Shown here piece by piece: positions 37,479 to 46,266 of a stretch of 64,000 nucleotides of DNA. Position 1 is the first letter of the stretch; every line of letters begins with the position of its first letter. The stretch is taken from positions 4,402,001 through 4,466,000 of the forward strand of contig NC_014931.1 of NCBI RefSeq assembly GCF_000184745.1. The letters run 5' to 3'. The position numbers and the translations under genes were made by a program. The notes beneath the pieces were generated by a model that saw only the letters and a program-made list of their open reading frames with translations, did no database searches and had not been told where the DNA came from. This stretch comes from Variovorax paradoxus EPS (GTDB lineage Bacteria > Pseudomonadota > Gammaproteobacteria > Burkholderiales > Burkholderiaceae_C).

Positions 37479-38027
37479 TCACGGCGACCGGGACGAAGAT
37501 GGACTGCTGCTGCTCGCCCCTCGCCGCCCCCGATCCGCCTTCGGCAAAACGGCCTCCTGCACCATCCGCTCGGCCTTGGCCTGCAGCAGATTCAGCGACG
37601 CATCGAAGCGCGCCGCATCGTCCGCATCCAGCGCCTTCATCAGGTCGCCATTGATCTTCGTCACCAGCGGGAAGAGCGCGTCGTACAGCGACTGCCCCGC
37701 TTCGGTCAGGCCCAGCTGCACCTGCCGCCGATCACCGGCCTTGGCCACCCGCGAGATCAGTTGCTTTGCGACCAGCGAGCCCACCGCCTTCGAGGTGCGC
37801 GCCCGGTCCAGTTGCGCATGCTCGGCCAGTTGCGACGAGCTCAGTTCGCCTCGGCTGGCCAGCACCGCGATCAACCGCCACTCGCGCCGCGTGATGCCGA
37901 AGCGCCCTTCGCACAGCCGGATCACCATGCTCCCCGCCACCGAAAGCAGCCGCGACATCCGATAGAGCAGCAGGTCGTCGAGCGGGCGGCGTGGCGCGGC
38001 AGCATCGACTGTGGCGGCGGCGGGCAT
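37479..38027 (-). CDS. MarR-family transcriptional regulator
   Basis: A 182-residue winged-helix protein (ITRREWRLIAVLASRGELSS SQLAEHAQLDRARTSKAVGS LVAKQLISR). The MarR wing GDRRQVQLGLTEAGQSLYDA is clear. The C-terminal tail is Ser/Arg/Pro-rich and low complexity. It is divergent from the Bug-protein/sulfatase genes, with a perfect TTGAT-N3-ATCAA dyad in between, so it probably regulates them. Confidence 0.87.
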   Translation of the reverse strand: MPAAATVDAAAPRRPLDDLLLYRMSRLLSVAGSMVIRLCEGRFGITRREWRLIAVLASRGELSSSQLAEHAQLDRARTSKAVGSLVAKQLISRVAKAGDRRQVQLGLTEAGQSLYDALFPLVTKINGDLMKALDADDAARFDASLNLLQAKAERMVQEAVLPKADRGRRGASSSSPSSSRSP

Positions 38028-38049
38028 CTGGGGTTAGTCCGGGGTATGG

Positions 38050-38062
38050 TTGATTAGATCAA
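38050..38062. promoter_or_regulatory. Candidate MarR operator (TTGAT-TAG-ATCAA)
   Basis: A perfect 5-bp dyad, TTGAT TAG ATCAA, lies 23 bases upstream of the MarR start and 58 bases upstream of the first Bug gene. MarR proteins commonly bind such palindromes and autoregulate. The short length makes this a candidate only. Confidence 0.45.
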
Positions 38063-38119
38063 TCGACTGTAGCGTCTCTAAAGTCGTTCGCCATCGACCG
38101 AGAACCCGGAGAACCGCCC

Positions 38120-39121
38120 ATGCCCAGCAGCAGCCTTGCCTTCGACCGCCGCCATGCACTCGCCGCATTGGGCGGCCTGGCGCTTGCACCGCTGGCCGAC
38201 CTTGCGCATGCGCAGCCAGCCTTCGTGCCCGGCCAGCCCATCAAGGTGCTGATCGGCGTGCCGGCCGGCGGTACGCAGGACGTGCTGACCCGCGCCATCG
38301 CGCAGCAGGTGCGCGACTCGCTCGGCCCGCTCATCATCGACAACCGCTCGGGCGCGGCGGGCCGCATCGCCGTGGAAGCGGTGAAGACCGCGCCGCCCGA
38401 CGGCCACACGCTGCTGCTGGGCACGGCCAGCATGATGACGATGTTCCCGAGCGCGTACCGCAACCTCTCGTACGACCCGGTGAAGGACTTCATTCCGCTC
38501 CTGAACGCGGCCCGCTTCGAACTCGCGCTCACCGTGCACAAGGACGTGCCCGCCAACACGCTTCCCGAATTCATCACCTGGGCCAAGGCACAGGGCGACA
38601 AGCTGAGCTTCGGCTCCTACGGCGCGGGCACGCCCTCGCACTTTCTCGGCGAAATGCTCAACCGCGCGGCCGGCTTGAAGATGGTGCACGTGCCCTATCG
38701 CGGCTCCACGCCCGCGCGGCAGGACCTGATGGGCGGCACCGTGCCCGTGTACTTCGACACCGTCGGCGGCGCGCAGCAGATGCTGCCTTCGGGCCGCGTG
38801 AAGGTGCTGGCCACCAGCGGCGAGAAGCGCTCGCCGCTCATGCCCAACCTGCCGTGCTTCGTGGAGGCCGGCTACAAGGACGTGGTCGCGACCGCATGGT
38901 TCGCGTACTACGCACCGCTGAAGACGCCACCGGCCATCGTCGACAAGCTGCGCGCCGAACTCACCCGCGCCGTGAACACGCGCGAGGTGCGGCAGCTCCT
39001 GCTGCAGAACGGCATGTACCCCATCGCCGACGGCAGCGACGCACTTTTGAAGACCATGCGCGAAGACACGACACGCTGGGCCGGCATCATGAAGGCCGTG
39101 AATTTCCAGGCGAACGATTGA
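38120..39121 (+). CDS. Bug-family tripartite tricarboxylate transporter binding protein (first copy)
   Basis: A 333-residue periplasmic binding protein. It has a signal peptide (FDRRHALAALGGLALAPLAD, Tat-like RR), then the Bug/TctC fold (IKVLIGVPAGGTQDVLTRAI, DNRSGAAGRIAVEAVKTAPP, YRGSTPARQDLMGGTVPVYF). These proteins bind carboxylates or other small organic ligands in Burkholderiales, often without a linked permease. A Shine-Dalgarno-like GGAGAA precedes the start. It is the first gene of the MarR-linked rightward cluster. Confidence 0.88.
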   Translation: MPSSSLAFDRRHALAALGGLALAPLADLAHAQPAFVPGQPIKVLIGVPAGGTQDVLTRAIAQQVRDSLGPLIIDNRSGAAGRIAVEAVKTAPPDGHTLLLGTASMMTMFPSAYRNLSYDPVKDFIPLLNAARFELALTVHKDVPANTLPEFITWAKAQGDKLSFGSYGAGTPSHFLGEMLNRAAGLKMVHVPYRGSTPARQDLMGGTVPVYFDTVGGAQQMLPSGRVKVLATSGEKRSPLMPNLPCFVEAGYKDVVATAWFAYYAPLKTPPAIVDKLRAELTRAVNTREVRQLLLQNGMYPIADGSDALLKTMREDTTRWAGIMKAVNFQAND

Positions 39122-39168
39122 AGACGACCGAAGACGACCGAACAACTGAACGAGGAGGAACCTAGACC

Positions 39169-40179
39169 ATGCTGAACCCCAACCAACCCATCACCCGCGG
39201 CCTTACCCGCGGTGTCACCCGCCGCGCTGTCGGCCTGCTGGCCGCAGCCGGCCTCATGGCGACCATTGCGATCGGCGCGAACGCGCAGACGCTCGACAGC
39301 CCCCTGCACATCGTCGTCGGCTACGCCCCCGGCGGCGCCACCGACCGCGTGGCGCGCATCGTCGGCGAGAAGCTGGGCGCCAAGCTCGGCGTGCCCGTCA
39401 TCGTCGACAACAAGCCCGGCGCGGGCGGGCGCCTTGCGGCGCAGCAGGTCAAGCTCACGCCCGCCCACCAGAACGTGCTGATGCTCGCCAACCCCGCCGT
39501 GATGGTGGTTGCGCCCCTGGTCTTCAAGGACAACAACTACGACGCCGAGCGCGACTTCGTGCCCGTGTCGTACGTCAACGCCTACGACTTCGCGCTGGCC
39601 GTCTCGCCCACCCTGCCCGTGCGCGAACTCCCCCACCTGCTCGCGTGGATGCGCGCCAATCCGCAGCAGGCCAACGTGGGCGTGCCCGCCACCGGCAGCC
39701 TGCCGCACTTCTTCGGCCTGATGGTCGGCGAGAAGGCCAGGGTGCAGACGCAGGTGATCGGCTACCGCGGCTCCGCGCCGCTGTTGAACGACCTCATCGG
39801 CGGCCAGGTGCCCATCGCCGTCGATACCGAGGACGTGGTGATCCCGCAGCACAACGCGGGCAAGCTGCGCATCCTCGCGCTCTCGGGCGAAAAGCGCTCG
39901 CCGTTCGCGCCGAACATCCCGACCTTCAAGGAAGCGGGCCTGGACCTCGCCGCCACCGGCTGGAACACCTTCTTCGCGCCCGCCACCATGCCCAAGGACA
40001 AGGTCGAGCGCCTCGCCGCGACCATCCGCGACGTGATGCAGGACCCCGACACGCAGCGCAAGTTCAAGGACTCGGGCATGACGCCCGTGGTGAGCTCGCA
40101 GGCGCAGACCATCGCGATGCTCAAGGCCTACAAAACGCAGTGGGCGCCCGTCGTCCAGAAGTCGGGCTACCAGCCCTGA
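39169..40179 (+). CDS. Bug-family tripartite tricarboxylate transporter binding protein (second copy)
   Basis: A 336-residue paralog of the preceding gene, with a signal peptide (VGLLAAAGLMATIAIGANAQ) and Bug motifs IVVGYAPGGATDRVARIVGE, DNKPGAGGRLAAQQ and YRGSAPLLNDLIGGQVPIAV. A strong AGGAGGAA Shine-Dalgarno lies about 8 bases before the ATG. It precedes the sulfatase by 16 bases. The ligand could be a sulfated or aromatic acid released by the sulfatase, which is inference from position. Confidence 0.88.
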   Translation: MLNPNQPITRGLTRGVTRRAVGLLAAAGLMATIAIGANAQTLDSPLHIVVGYAPGGATDRVARIVGEKLGAKLGVPVIVDNKPGAGGRLAAQQVKLTPAHQNVLMLANPAVMVVAPLVFKDNNYDAERDFVPVSYVNAYDFALAVSPTLPVRELPHLLAWMRANPQQANVGVPATGSLPHFFGLMVGEKARVQTQVIGYRGSAPLLNDLIGGQVPIAVDTEDVVIPQHNAGKLRILALSGEKRSPFAPNIPTFKEAGLDLAATGWNTFFAPATMPKDKVERLAATIRDVMQDPDTQRKFKDSGMTPVVSSQAQTIAMLKAYKTQWAPVVQKSGYQP

Positions 40180-40195
40180 ACCTCATTCGTTATCC

Positions 40196-41515
40196 ATGAC
40201 CAGCAGACCCAACATCATCTTCATCGTCGCCGACGACCTCGGCTATGCCGACCTCGGCTGCTACGGCGGCCGCGACGCCGCGTTCGGCCCCGTCTCGCCC
40301 GTGCTCGACGGCCTGGCCGCGAACGGCCTGAAGCTCACGCAGGGCTATGCGAACTCGCCCGTGTGCTCGCCCACGCGCTTCGCGATGATCACCGCGCGGT
40401 ATCAATACCGACTGCGCGGCGCGGCCGAAGAGCCCATCCGCAGCAGCAGCCGCGGCAGTACCACGCTGGGCCTGCCGACCGACCACCCCACGCTGCCCTC
40501 GCTGCTCAAGGCCAGCGGCTACCAGACCGCGCTCATCGGCAAATGGCACCTGGGCTATCCGCCGCACTTCGGTCCGCTGCGCTCGGGGTATGACGAATTC
40601 TTCGGGCCCATGTCGGGCGGCGTCGACTACTTCACCCACTGCGACTCCGCCGGCCAGCACGACCTGTGGTTCGGCGAAGAGGACAAGAAGGAAGACGGCT
40701 ACCTCACCGACATGCTTTCGAAGCGCGCCGTGGACTACGTGGAGCGCATGGCGAAGCAGGAGCAACCGTTCTTCCTCAGCCTGCACTACACCGCCCCGCA
40801 CTGGCCCTGGGAAACGCGCGACGACGCCGAGAAGGCGCCCGCCATCAAGGACAACCTCTTCGACCTGGCCGGCGGCAACATCCACGTGTACCGCCGCATG
40901 ATCCATCACATGGACGAAGGCATCGGCTGGATCATGGCCGCGCTGCAGAAGCACGGCATGTCCGACAACACGCTCGTGGTGTTCACCAGCGACAACGGCG
41001 GCGAGCGCTTCTCGGACAACTGGCCGCTCGTGGGCGGCAAGATGGACCTCACCGAAGGCGGCATTCGCGTGCCATGGATCGCGCACTGGCCCGCCGTGAT
41101 CGCCAAGGGCGGCGAAAGCGCGCAGCTTTGCATGACGATGGACTGGTCCGCGACCATGCTCGAAGCCGCCGGCGTGAAAGCCGATGCGAACTACCCGCTC
41201 GACGGCGTGTCGCTGATGCCCGTGCTGAAAGACGCGAAGCAGAGCTTCCGCCGCCCGCTGCACTGGCGCATGAACCACCGCGGCCAGCAGGCGATGCGCG
41301 ACGGCGACTGGAAGTACCTGAAGGTCGACGGCAACGAGTACCTGTTCAACATTCCGGCCGACGAACGCGAACGCGCGAACCTCGGCAAGAAGGAGCCCGA
41401 ACGGCTGGCCGCGATGCGTGAAGACTGGCTCGCGTGGAATGCGACGATGCCGGCGATTCCGGAGGATGCGACGGTGAGTTTGGGGTATTCGGTGAAGGAC
41501 ATGCCGCAGCGTTGA
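40196..41515 (+). CDS. Cys-type sulfatase (arylsulfatase family)
   Basis: A 439-residue sulfatase. Metal-site DD is at residues 13-14 (FIVADDLGY), the modification site is Cys57 in CSPTR (C-x-P-x-R) for formylglycine, and HTAPHWPWE-type and GGKMDLTEGGIRVPW motifs follow. There is no signal peptide, so unlike most arylsulfatases it should work in the cytoplasm. No formylglycine-generating enzyme is in the window. It closes the Bug-Bug-sulfatase cluster, which probably imports and desulfates an organic sulfate ester. Confidence 0.9.
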   Translation: MTSRPNIIFIVADDLGYADLGCYGGRDAAFGPVSPVLDGLAANGLKLTQGYANSPVCSPTRFAMITARYQYRLRGAAEEPIRSSSRGSTTLGLPTDHPTLPSLLKASGYQTALIGKWHLGYPPHFGPLRSGYDEFFGPMSGGVDYFTHCDSAGQHDLWFGEEDKKEDGYLTDMLSKRAVDYVERMAKQEQPFFLSLHYTAPHWPWETRDDAEKAPAIKDNLFDLAGGNIHVYRRMIHHMDEGIGWIMAALQKHGMSDNTLVVFTSDNGGERFSDNWPLVGGKMDLTEGGIRVPWIAHWPAVIAKGGESAQLCMTMDWSATMLEAAGVKADANYPLDGVSLMPVLKDAKQSFRRPLHWRMNHRGQQAMRDGDWKYLKVDGNEYLFNIPADERERANLGKKEPERLAAMREDWLAWNATMPAIPEDATVSLGYSVKDMPQR

Positions 41516-41535
41516 ACTTCACACCCAACCGGGAG

Positions 41536-42468
41536 CTACCTGGCCTCTCCGAGGCCTGAAATCTTCTCGGCCAGTTCGCGCGATTGCTCCTCGAACTTGG
41601 CCGGGTTCAACTCTTTCAGCTTCGCCAGGTTCTGCAGCTTCCATTGAATCGCGGGCATCGCGCCAAGGTGCGCGATGCCCATGCGGTGCCATTCCGGCGC
41701 AGCGTTGGCAAGGGTCACGAGAAATGCGCGCTCCTCGGCATCAAGTTCCTTGTGGAGCGTGGCAATCATCTGGTCTCGCGCTGCGAGCAGTGCATCCAGT
41801 TCGACAGGCTCGGTGGTCATGCCCTGGAAGTTGGCCTGAAATTCGGTGCTCACATCGCGCAGCCGTGGAAACAAGACCTCATGAATCGGCCTCTTGTGGC
41901 TTGCGAGGTAGACCACGAATGCGCGCCGGATGCCGCTCGTGATGCCTTCGTTCTCCAGCAACTGCATCACATCGAACAGATCCCGTGGGTGCTGCCGGTC
42001 CATGGCTGCGACGAGCTTGCCGCCATAAACATCGTCAAGCGACACCACCGGGATATCCAACTCCGCCTGGAGTACTTCCTGGGCTCTGGGTGCGAGCCCC
42101 ATCACCGAGACGGGCTTCACGGTCCCTCGCATCACGTAGTTGACTTCCACTTTGACCTCAGCGTCGTCGCGTTTCACGAAGAGCTTGGTTTCGTCAGCAG
42201 CCGGCACGCCGGAGAGATGCGTCCGGAATCCCTTGGCCTTGAGTGCATCGGCAGCCTTGCCAAGCGAATCCTTGATCTTCCTGAGCGCCGCATCGCGCGA
42301 CAGCGTGTGATCCGGCAACACAAGATCCAGATCGACCGACAGCCGCGGCATGTCTCGCACGAAGAGGTTGATGGCGGTGCCGCCCTTGAGCGCAAAGGTT
42401 TCGTCGGCGAAGACGAACGGCGCAACCTGGGTCAGCAGGCGCGCTGTCTTGAGATAGAGGTCGTTCAC
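41536..42468 (-). CDS. abiEii: AbiEii-type nucleotidyltransferase toxin
   Basis: About 310 residues if the GTG at 42466-42468 is used, which overlaps the antitoxin stop (GTGA). The next residues (NDLYLKTARLLTQVAPFVF) match the usual family N-terminus. The nucleotidyltransferase signature is FALKGGTAINLFVRDMPRLS VDLDLV, with GG and D-x-D. It continues with a helical C-terminal domain (LDDVYGGKLVAAMDRQHPRD LFD). An ATG at 42510 is an alternative start. AbiEii acts as a bacteriostatic toxin, probably modifying tRNA or another acceptor, in a type IV toxin-antitoxin system with AbiEi. Confidence 0.87.
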   Translation of the reverse strand: MNDLYLKTARLLTQVAPFVFADETFALKGGTAINLFVRDMPRLSVDLDLVLPDHTLSRDAALRKIKDSLGKAADALKAKGFRTHLSGVPAADETKLFVKRDDAEVKVEVNYVMRGTVKPVSVMGLAPRAQEVLQAELDIPVVSLDDVYGGKLVAAMDRQHPRDLFDVMQLLENEGITSGIRRAFVVYLASHKRPIHEVLFPRLRDVSTEFQANFQGMTTEPVELDALLAARDQMIATLHKELDAEERAFLVTLANAAPEWHRMGIAHLGAMPAIQWKLQNLAKLKELNPAKFEEQSRELAEKISGLGEAR

Positions 42469-43202
42469 GATTTGAGGATCAGCAGTCCGTCGTTGGTTCT
42501 GGAGACCCATGGCCGACTGCCGCCGGTGGGCAGGCTCGCCGGGTCCAGCTTCTTCGCCCATGGCAAGGACAATTCGCGGCCGAGGCGAAGGCATAGGCGA
42601 ACCGTTTTCACGTTGGTGCAATCGCGCAGAAGTTCGCCGAGCACGGAGGATCGCAAGCTGTACGTGCCCTCTGCCAATTCGCGCGCCTCCGACAACGGCT
42701 GGCGCGTGCCGACCTCACTCAGCATCTCCAGAAATGCGCGCTCCGGGGCCGAGACATTCGGCCCGTTGGCACGGCCTTCGAACGGGCGTGCGTACTGCAT
42801 GCCCGACGTGTCGCTGCGAAAGAGTTGCTTGCGGTGGTACTCCGCGGGAAAGACCTCGGTGAACCACTCCGGCAGCCTGGCCGATTTGAGGCCATAGAGG
42901 TGCAGCCTTGGCGCCTGCGAGACGTAGTGGCGTATGCCATGCCAGTCCAGCGCGGACTTGCCGCCCACGTGGAGCCCCGGTATCTGGCGTTGGAGCAGCA
43001 GCAAGCTGGGGTCTCGCTGCAAGGGAGCGTCAGGACGGCAATACACGCCGCGCGCCAGACGCCGGAGCCACCCCGCCCGCACGTAGTGAACGGCCAGGTC
43101 GGCGGAGATGCCCTCCAGCGCCAGGTCTTCGCTGGTGACAGGTGTTCCGCCCGGCACTTGAGCCATCAGCGAATTTATTTTTGATCGACTTGTCGTAGTC
43201 AC
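42465..43202 (-). CDS. abiEi: AbiEi-type antitoxin / autorepressor
   Basis: About 245 residues. It has an N-terminal winged-helix region (SKINSLMAQVPGGTPVTSED LALEGISADLAVHYV, then GWLRRLARGVYCRP) and the C-terminal AbiEi domain (SAPERAFLEMLSEVG). AbiEi proteins neutralise AbiEii and repress their own promoter at inverted repeats. The predicted start is a GTG (43200-43202) inside the first operator copy; an ATG at 43166 (MAQVPGG) would truncate conserved sequence. It overlaps the toxin gene by 4 bases. Confidence 0.85.
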   Translation of the reverse strand: MTTTSRSKINSLMAQVPGGTPVTSEDLALEGISADLAVHYVRAGWLRRLARGVYCRPDAPLQRDPSLLLLQRQIPGLHVGGKSALDWHGIRHYVSQAPRLHLYGLKSARLPEWFTEVFPAEYHRKQLFRSDTSGMQYARPFEGRANGPNVSAPERAFLEMLSEVGTRQPLSEARELAEGTYSLRSSVLGELLRDCTNVKTVRLCLRLGRELSLPWAKKLDPASLPTGGSRPWVSRTNDGLLILKS

Positions 43203-43282
43203 ACTACGATTATTCAGATAATTTCAAATCGCCGCAAGATTTTGATTTGATCGACTTGTCGTAGTCTCACTACGACAAGTCG
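43180..43282. promoter_or_regulatory. AbiE operator: two repeats with perfect palindrome
   Basis: Two copies of a 30-bp element (43180-43209 and 43246-43275) differ at one base. The second extends to a perfect 13-bp inverted repeat, CGACTTGTCGTAG (43252-43264) and CTACGACAAGTCG (43270-43282). The first copy overlaps the start of abiEi, so its first codons lie inside the operator. AbiEi autoregulation through paired inverted repeats is known in other bacteria. Confidence 0.8.
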
Positions 43283-43406
43283 AATAAAACGAAATCACAC
43301 AACGCCCCCGCGCTACCCGGCATTGATGCCGCGCCATCTGTGCGCGCCTTACGTTGCTGCGAGTTTCAGCGGTTTTTCGCGCCGGTATGATCCAACGCCT
43401 CCCGTC

Positions 43407-43796
43407 ATGCCGCTTCGCCCCCTCCCGCTTCAACGCCTCCTCCGTCTCCTGCTGCTGGCCGTGTTCTTCAACGCGGCCATCGGCATGCCTTTGCACGAGG
43501 CCGGCCATATGCGGGAGGCCGTCGAGAGCATGGCGCAGGCAGCCGGCCTCGACACCATCGCAGACGACGCAGCATCGGAAGCGGACGCCCCGGCGCATGG
43601 CGACCAGGAAAACCACAGGGTCTGCGAATGCTGCCTGGCCCATGTGCACTTTGCGGCGGCGCCCGCGCGGTTGCCAGCCGCGCTCGAGGTGGTGCAGACC
43701 ACCGCACTGCCGCGCGCCCCGCCCGGCATGGCCTTCGAGCCCTTTGCGGGCCGCTGGCCCTTCGCTTCGCGCGCGCCTCCGAACGCATCGACCTGA
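43407..43796 (+). CDS. DUF2946-like small exported protein with CECC motif
   Basis: About 129 residues from the ATG at 43407. It has an N-terminal hydrophobic segment (LLRLLLLAVFFNAAIGMPLH), a polar stretch, then RVCECCLAHVHFAA with His and Cys suited to metal binding, and a C-terminal Pro/Ala-rich end. The layout (basic start, helix, His/Cys cluster) resembles DUF2946 proteins, which often precede TonB-receptor or copper genes. The assignment is by pattern only. It lies 101 bases upstream of the TonB-receptor gene on the same strand. Confidence 0.65.
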   Translation: MPLRPLPLQRLLRLLLLAVFFNAAIGMPLHEAGHMREAVESMAQAAGLDTIADDAASEADAPAHGDQENHRVCECCLAHVHFAAAPARLPAALEVVQTTALPRAPPGMAFEPFAGRWPFASRAPPNAST

Positions 43797-43897
43797 CATT
43801 CCGCCGCCCTTGACCTGAAGGGCAGCGGCTCGTTTGTTTTTTGCGCGGCGCCCGGCTCTTCGAATGCACGGCGGCGGCGTGCAGTCGATTGCCATTC

Positions 43898-46102
43898 ATG
43901 ACTTCCTTTGATCTCGCACGCGCGAACAGCCGCGTCTTTCTGTTTCGCCGTCTCCCGCTCGCGCTGGCGGCCTCGGCGCTTTTTTCCGGACAGGCCATGG
44001 CCCAGTCAGCAGATGCACCTCCTGCACCCGCTGCATTACCTGCACCTTCCGCAGCCGCACAAGGGCAACTCACCACCGTCGAAGTCGTCGGCCGCACCGA
44101 ATCGGGCGCTTATCACGCGGACGAAGCGGCCGGCGCCAAGAGCGACCTGCCGCTGCGCGAGCTGCCGCAGTCCGTGCGCATCGTCACGCGGCAGGCCATC
44201 GACGACCTGGGCGCCACCAAGCTGGACGACGTGCTCGACTACGTGGGCGGCGTCTCGCGCCAGAACAACTTCGGCGGGCTCTGGGACAACATCGCCATCC
44301 GCGGGCTTCCGGGCAACGAGAACACCGGCATGGCGACGCTGTTCAACGGCTTCTCCTCGAACCGCGGCTTCAATGCGCCGCGCGATCTGGCCGGCGTGGA
44401 GCGCATCGAATTCCTCAAGGGCACGGCTGCCGCGCTCTACGGCAGCAGCGAACCCGGCGGCACGCTCAACATCGTGTCCAAGCGGCCCTTGTGGACATCG
44501 GCCAACGCCGTCGAGGTGTATGCCGGTAGCCAGGGCCTCAAGCGCGGTGCGCTCGACCTCACCGGGCCGATCGGCGGGAACTTCGCCTATCGCCTGAACG
44601 TGGCGGCCGAAGACCGCGACAGCTTTCGCGACCACGTGGGCGCCCGGCGCGAAGTGGTCGCGCCCGCCTTCACCTGGAAGCTGGGCCGCGACACGGTGCT
44701 GGAGTATTCGGGCGAGTACCTGCGCCATGCCACGCCGTTGGACCGGGGCGTGGTGGCAGTCAACAACCGGCTGGGCGCCGTGCCGCGCAGCCGGTTCTTC
44801 GGCGAGCCGGCGGACGGCGACGTGACGGTGAAGAACCAGACGCACCAGTTCATCCTGTCGCACGAATGGAATTCGACGTGGCGCAGCCGGGTGGGCCTGT
44901 CGTACCGTGAGACTTCGCTCGACGGTTTTTCCACCGAGCCGACGGCACTGCTGGCCAACGGCAACCTCACGCGGCAGCGGCGCTACCGCGACTACAGCTC
45001 CAAAGACATCGCACTGCAGGCCGAACTGCAGGGCAACGTGAAGACCGGCGGCATCGAACACGAACTGCTGTTCGGCGTGGAGAGCTTCCGCTTCGACATG
45101 GACACGCTGATGCTGCGCGCGAACCCCACCGCCGCACGGCCCTACGCCATCAACATATACAACCCGGTGTATGGCCAGCGCCAGCCGATACCCACCGCCA
45201 ACACCGACACGCTGGAGCACCAGAAGAACACCGCGCTCTATGTGCAGGACGCGATCAGGCTGTCACCCGAATGGCGGCTGGTGGCGGGCGTGCGCGCGGA
45301 CAACTACAGCCAGTCGCTCCTGAACCGCAGAAACGCCACCACCGCTCGCCAGGAGCCCTCGTCGACCTCGCCGCGCATCGGCTTGAGCTGGCTGCCGACG
45401 CCGCAATGGACCGTGTATGCCAACGCAGGCCGCTCGTTCAGGCCGAACACCGGCTCGGACGTTTCTGCCAACGGCTTCGCGCCCGAGACCGGCCGCTCGC
45501 TGGAGCTGGGCACCAAGTGGGAGAGCGCCGACCAGCGCATGGGCGCCACCGCCGCGCTGTTCGACATCCGCAAGCGCAACGTGCTCACCTCCGACCCCGC
45601 CAACGCGGGCTACTCGGTGGCGGCTGGAGAAATACGCAGCCGCGGCCTGGAGTTCGACTTCTCGGGCCAGATCTCGAAGCACTGGCGCCTCACCGCCAGC
45701 CTGGTGCTCAACGACGTGGAGATCACGCAGGACAACACCCTGGAGGCGGGCGGGCGCCTTCTCAACGTGCCGCGCGTCAACGGCAGCGTGCTCGCGGTGT
45801 ACGAAGACGGCCTGGCCAACGGCCAGCGCTACGGCATCGGCGGCGGGGTCACGCACGTGGGCAGGCGGCTGGGCGAAGCGCGCACGCAGGCCGAGGCCAA
45901 GGCGGGCAAGCCCGCGTTCGACCTGCCGGCCTACACCACCGCCAAGCTGGTCGCGTACTGGCGAATCAACCCCACGCTGCGCCTGACGCTGGACGTCGAC
46001 AACCTGTTCGACAAGACCTACTACGCGAGCTCGTACAGCCGCGTGTGGGTCACGCCCGGCACACCGCGCACCGTCACCCTCGGCCTGCAGGCCAAGTTCT
46101 GA
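43898..46102 (+). CDS. TonB-dependent siderophore-type receptor
   Basis: A 734-residue outer-membrane receptor with a signal peptide (LPLALAASALFSGQAMAQ), a plug domain (LPLRELPQSVRIVTRQAIDD LGATKLDDVLDYVGGVS ... GVERIEFLKGTAAALYGSSE PGGTLNIVSKRP) and a beta-barrel ending in aromatic residues (LGLQAKF). There is no N-terminal signalling (STN) domain, so it is not a transcriptional sensor. Followed by an oligopeptide/nickel-type ABC operon, it probably brings a metal chelate or peptide into the periplasm. Confidence 0.9.
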   Translation: MTSFDLARANSRVFLFRRLPLALAASALFSGQAMAQSADAPPAPAALPAPSAAAQGQLTTVEVVGRTESGAYHADEAAGAKSDLPLRELPQSVRIVTRQAIDDLGATKLDDVLDYVGGVSRQNNFGGLWDNIAIRGLPGNENTGMATLFNGFSSNRGFNAPRDLAGVERIEFLKGTAAALYGSSEPGGTLNIVSKRPLWTSANAVEVYAGSQGLKRGALDLTGPIGGNFAYRLNVAAEDRDSFRDHVGARREVVAPAFTWKLGRDTVLEYSGEYLRHATPLDRGVVAVNNRLGAVPRSRFFGEPADGDVTVKNQTHQFILSHEWNSTWRSRVGLSYRETSLDGFSTEPTALLANGNLTRQRRYRDYSSKDIALQAELQGNVKTGGIEHELLFGVESFRFDMDTLMLRANPTAARPYAINIYNPVYGQRQPIPTANTDTLEHQKNTALYVQDAIRLSPEWRLVAGVRADNYSQSLLNRRNATTARQEPSSTSPRIGLSWLPTPQWTVYANAGRSFRPNTGSDVSANGFAPETGRSLELGTKWESADQRMGATAALFDIRKRNVLTSDPANAGYSVAAGEIRSRGLEFDFSGQISKHWRLTASLVLNDVEITQDNTLEAGGRLLNVPRVNGSVLAVYEDGLANGQRYGIGGGVTHVGRRLGEARTQAEAKAGKPAFDLPAYTTAKLVAYWRINPTLRLTLDVDNLFDKTYYASSYSRVWVTPGTPRTVTLGLQAKF

Positions 46103-46108
46103 GATGAA

Positions 46109-46201
46109 ACTTACCCCCAGTCTTCGCGCACTTCGTGTCGCTTCGCCAACCCCCTTTCAGGGGGCGACACCAGCGGCCCGGCAAAGCCGGTTCCGCGGTG
46201 T
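46109..46201. repeat. Comamonadaceae-type intergenic hairpin repeat
   Basis: The gap between the receptor and the ABC operon holds a structured element. One hairpin has an outer stem GTGTCG/CGACAC and inner CCCCC-TTTCA-GGGGG (46135-46170). A second is CCGGC-AAA-GCCGG (46178-46190). I recall near-identical sequences many times in Variovorax and related genomes, so I treat it as a dispersed repeat; this is memory, not a search result. It may also act as a transcription attenuator or mRNA stabiliser. Confidence 0.6.
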
Positions 46202-46266
46202 CTCCCGACTGGATCGCGGCAGTTTCATGCATCGCGAGTCACGCGATAGCGTGGTGGAAAACTGAG

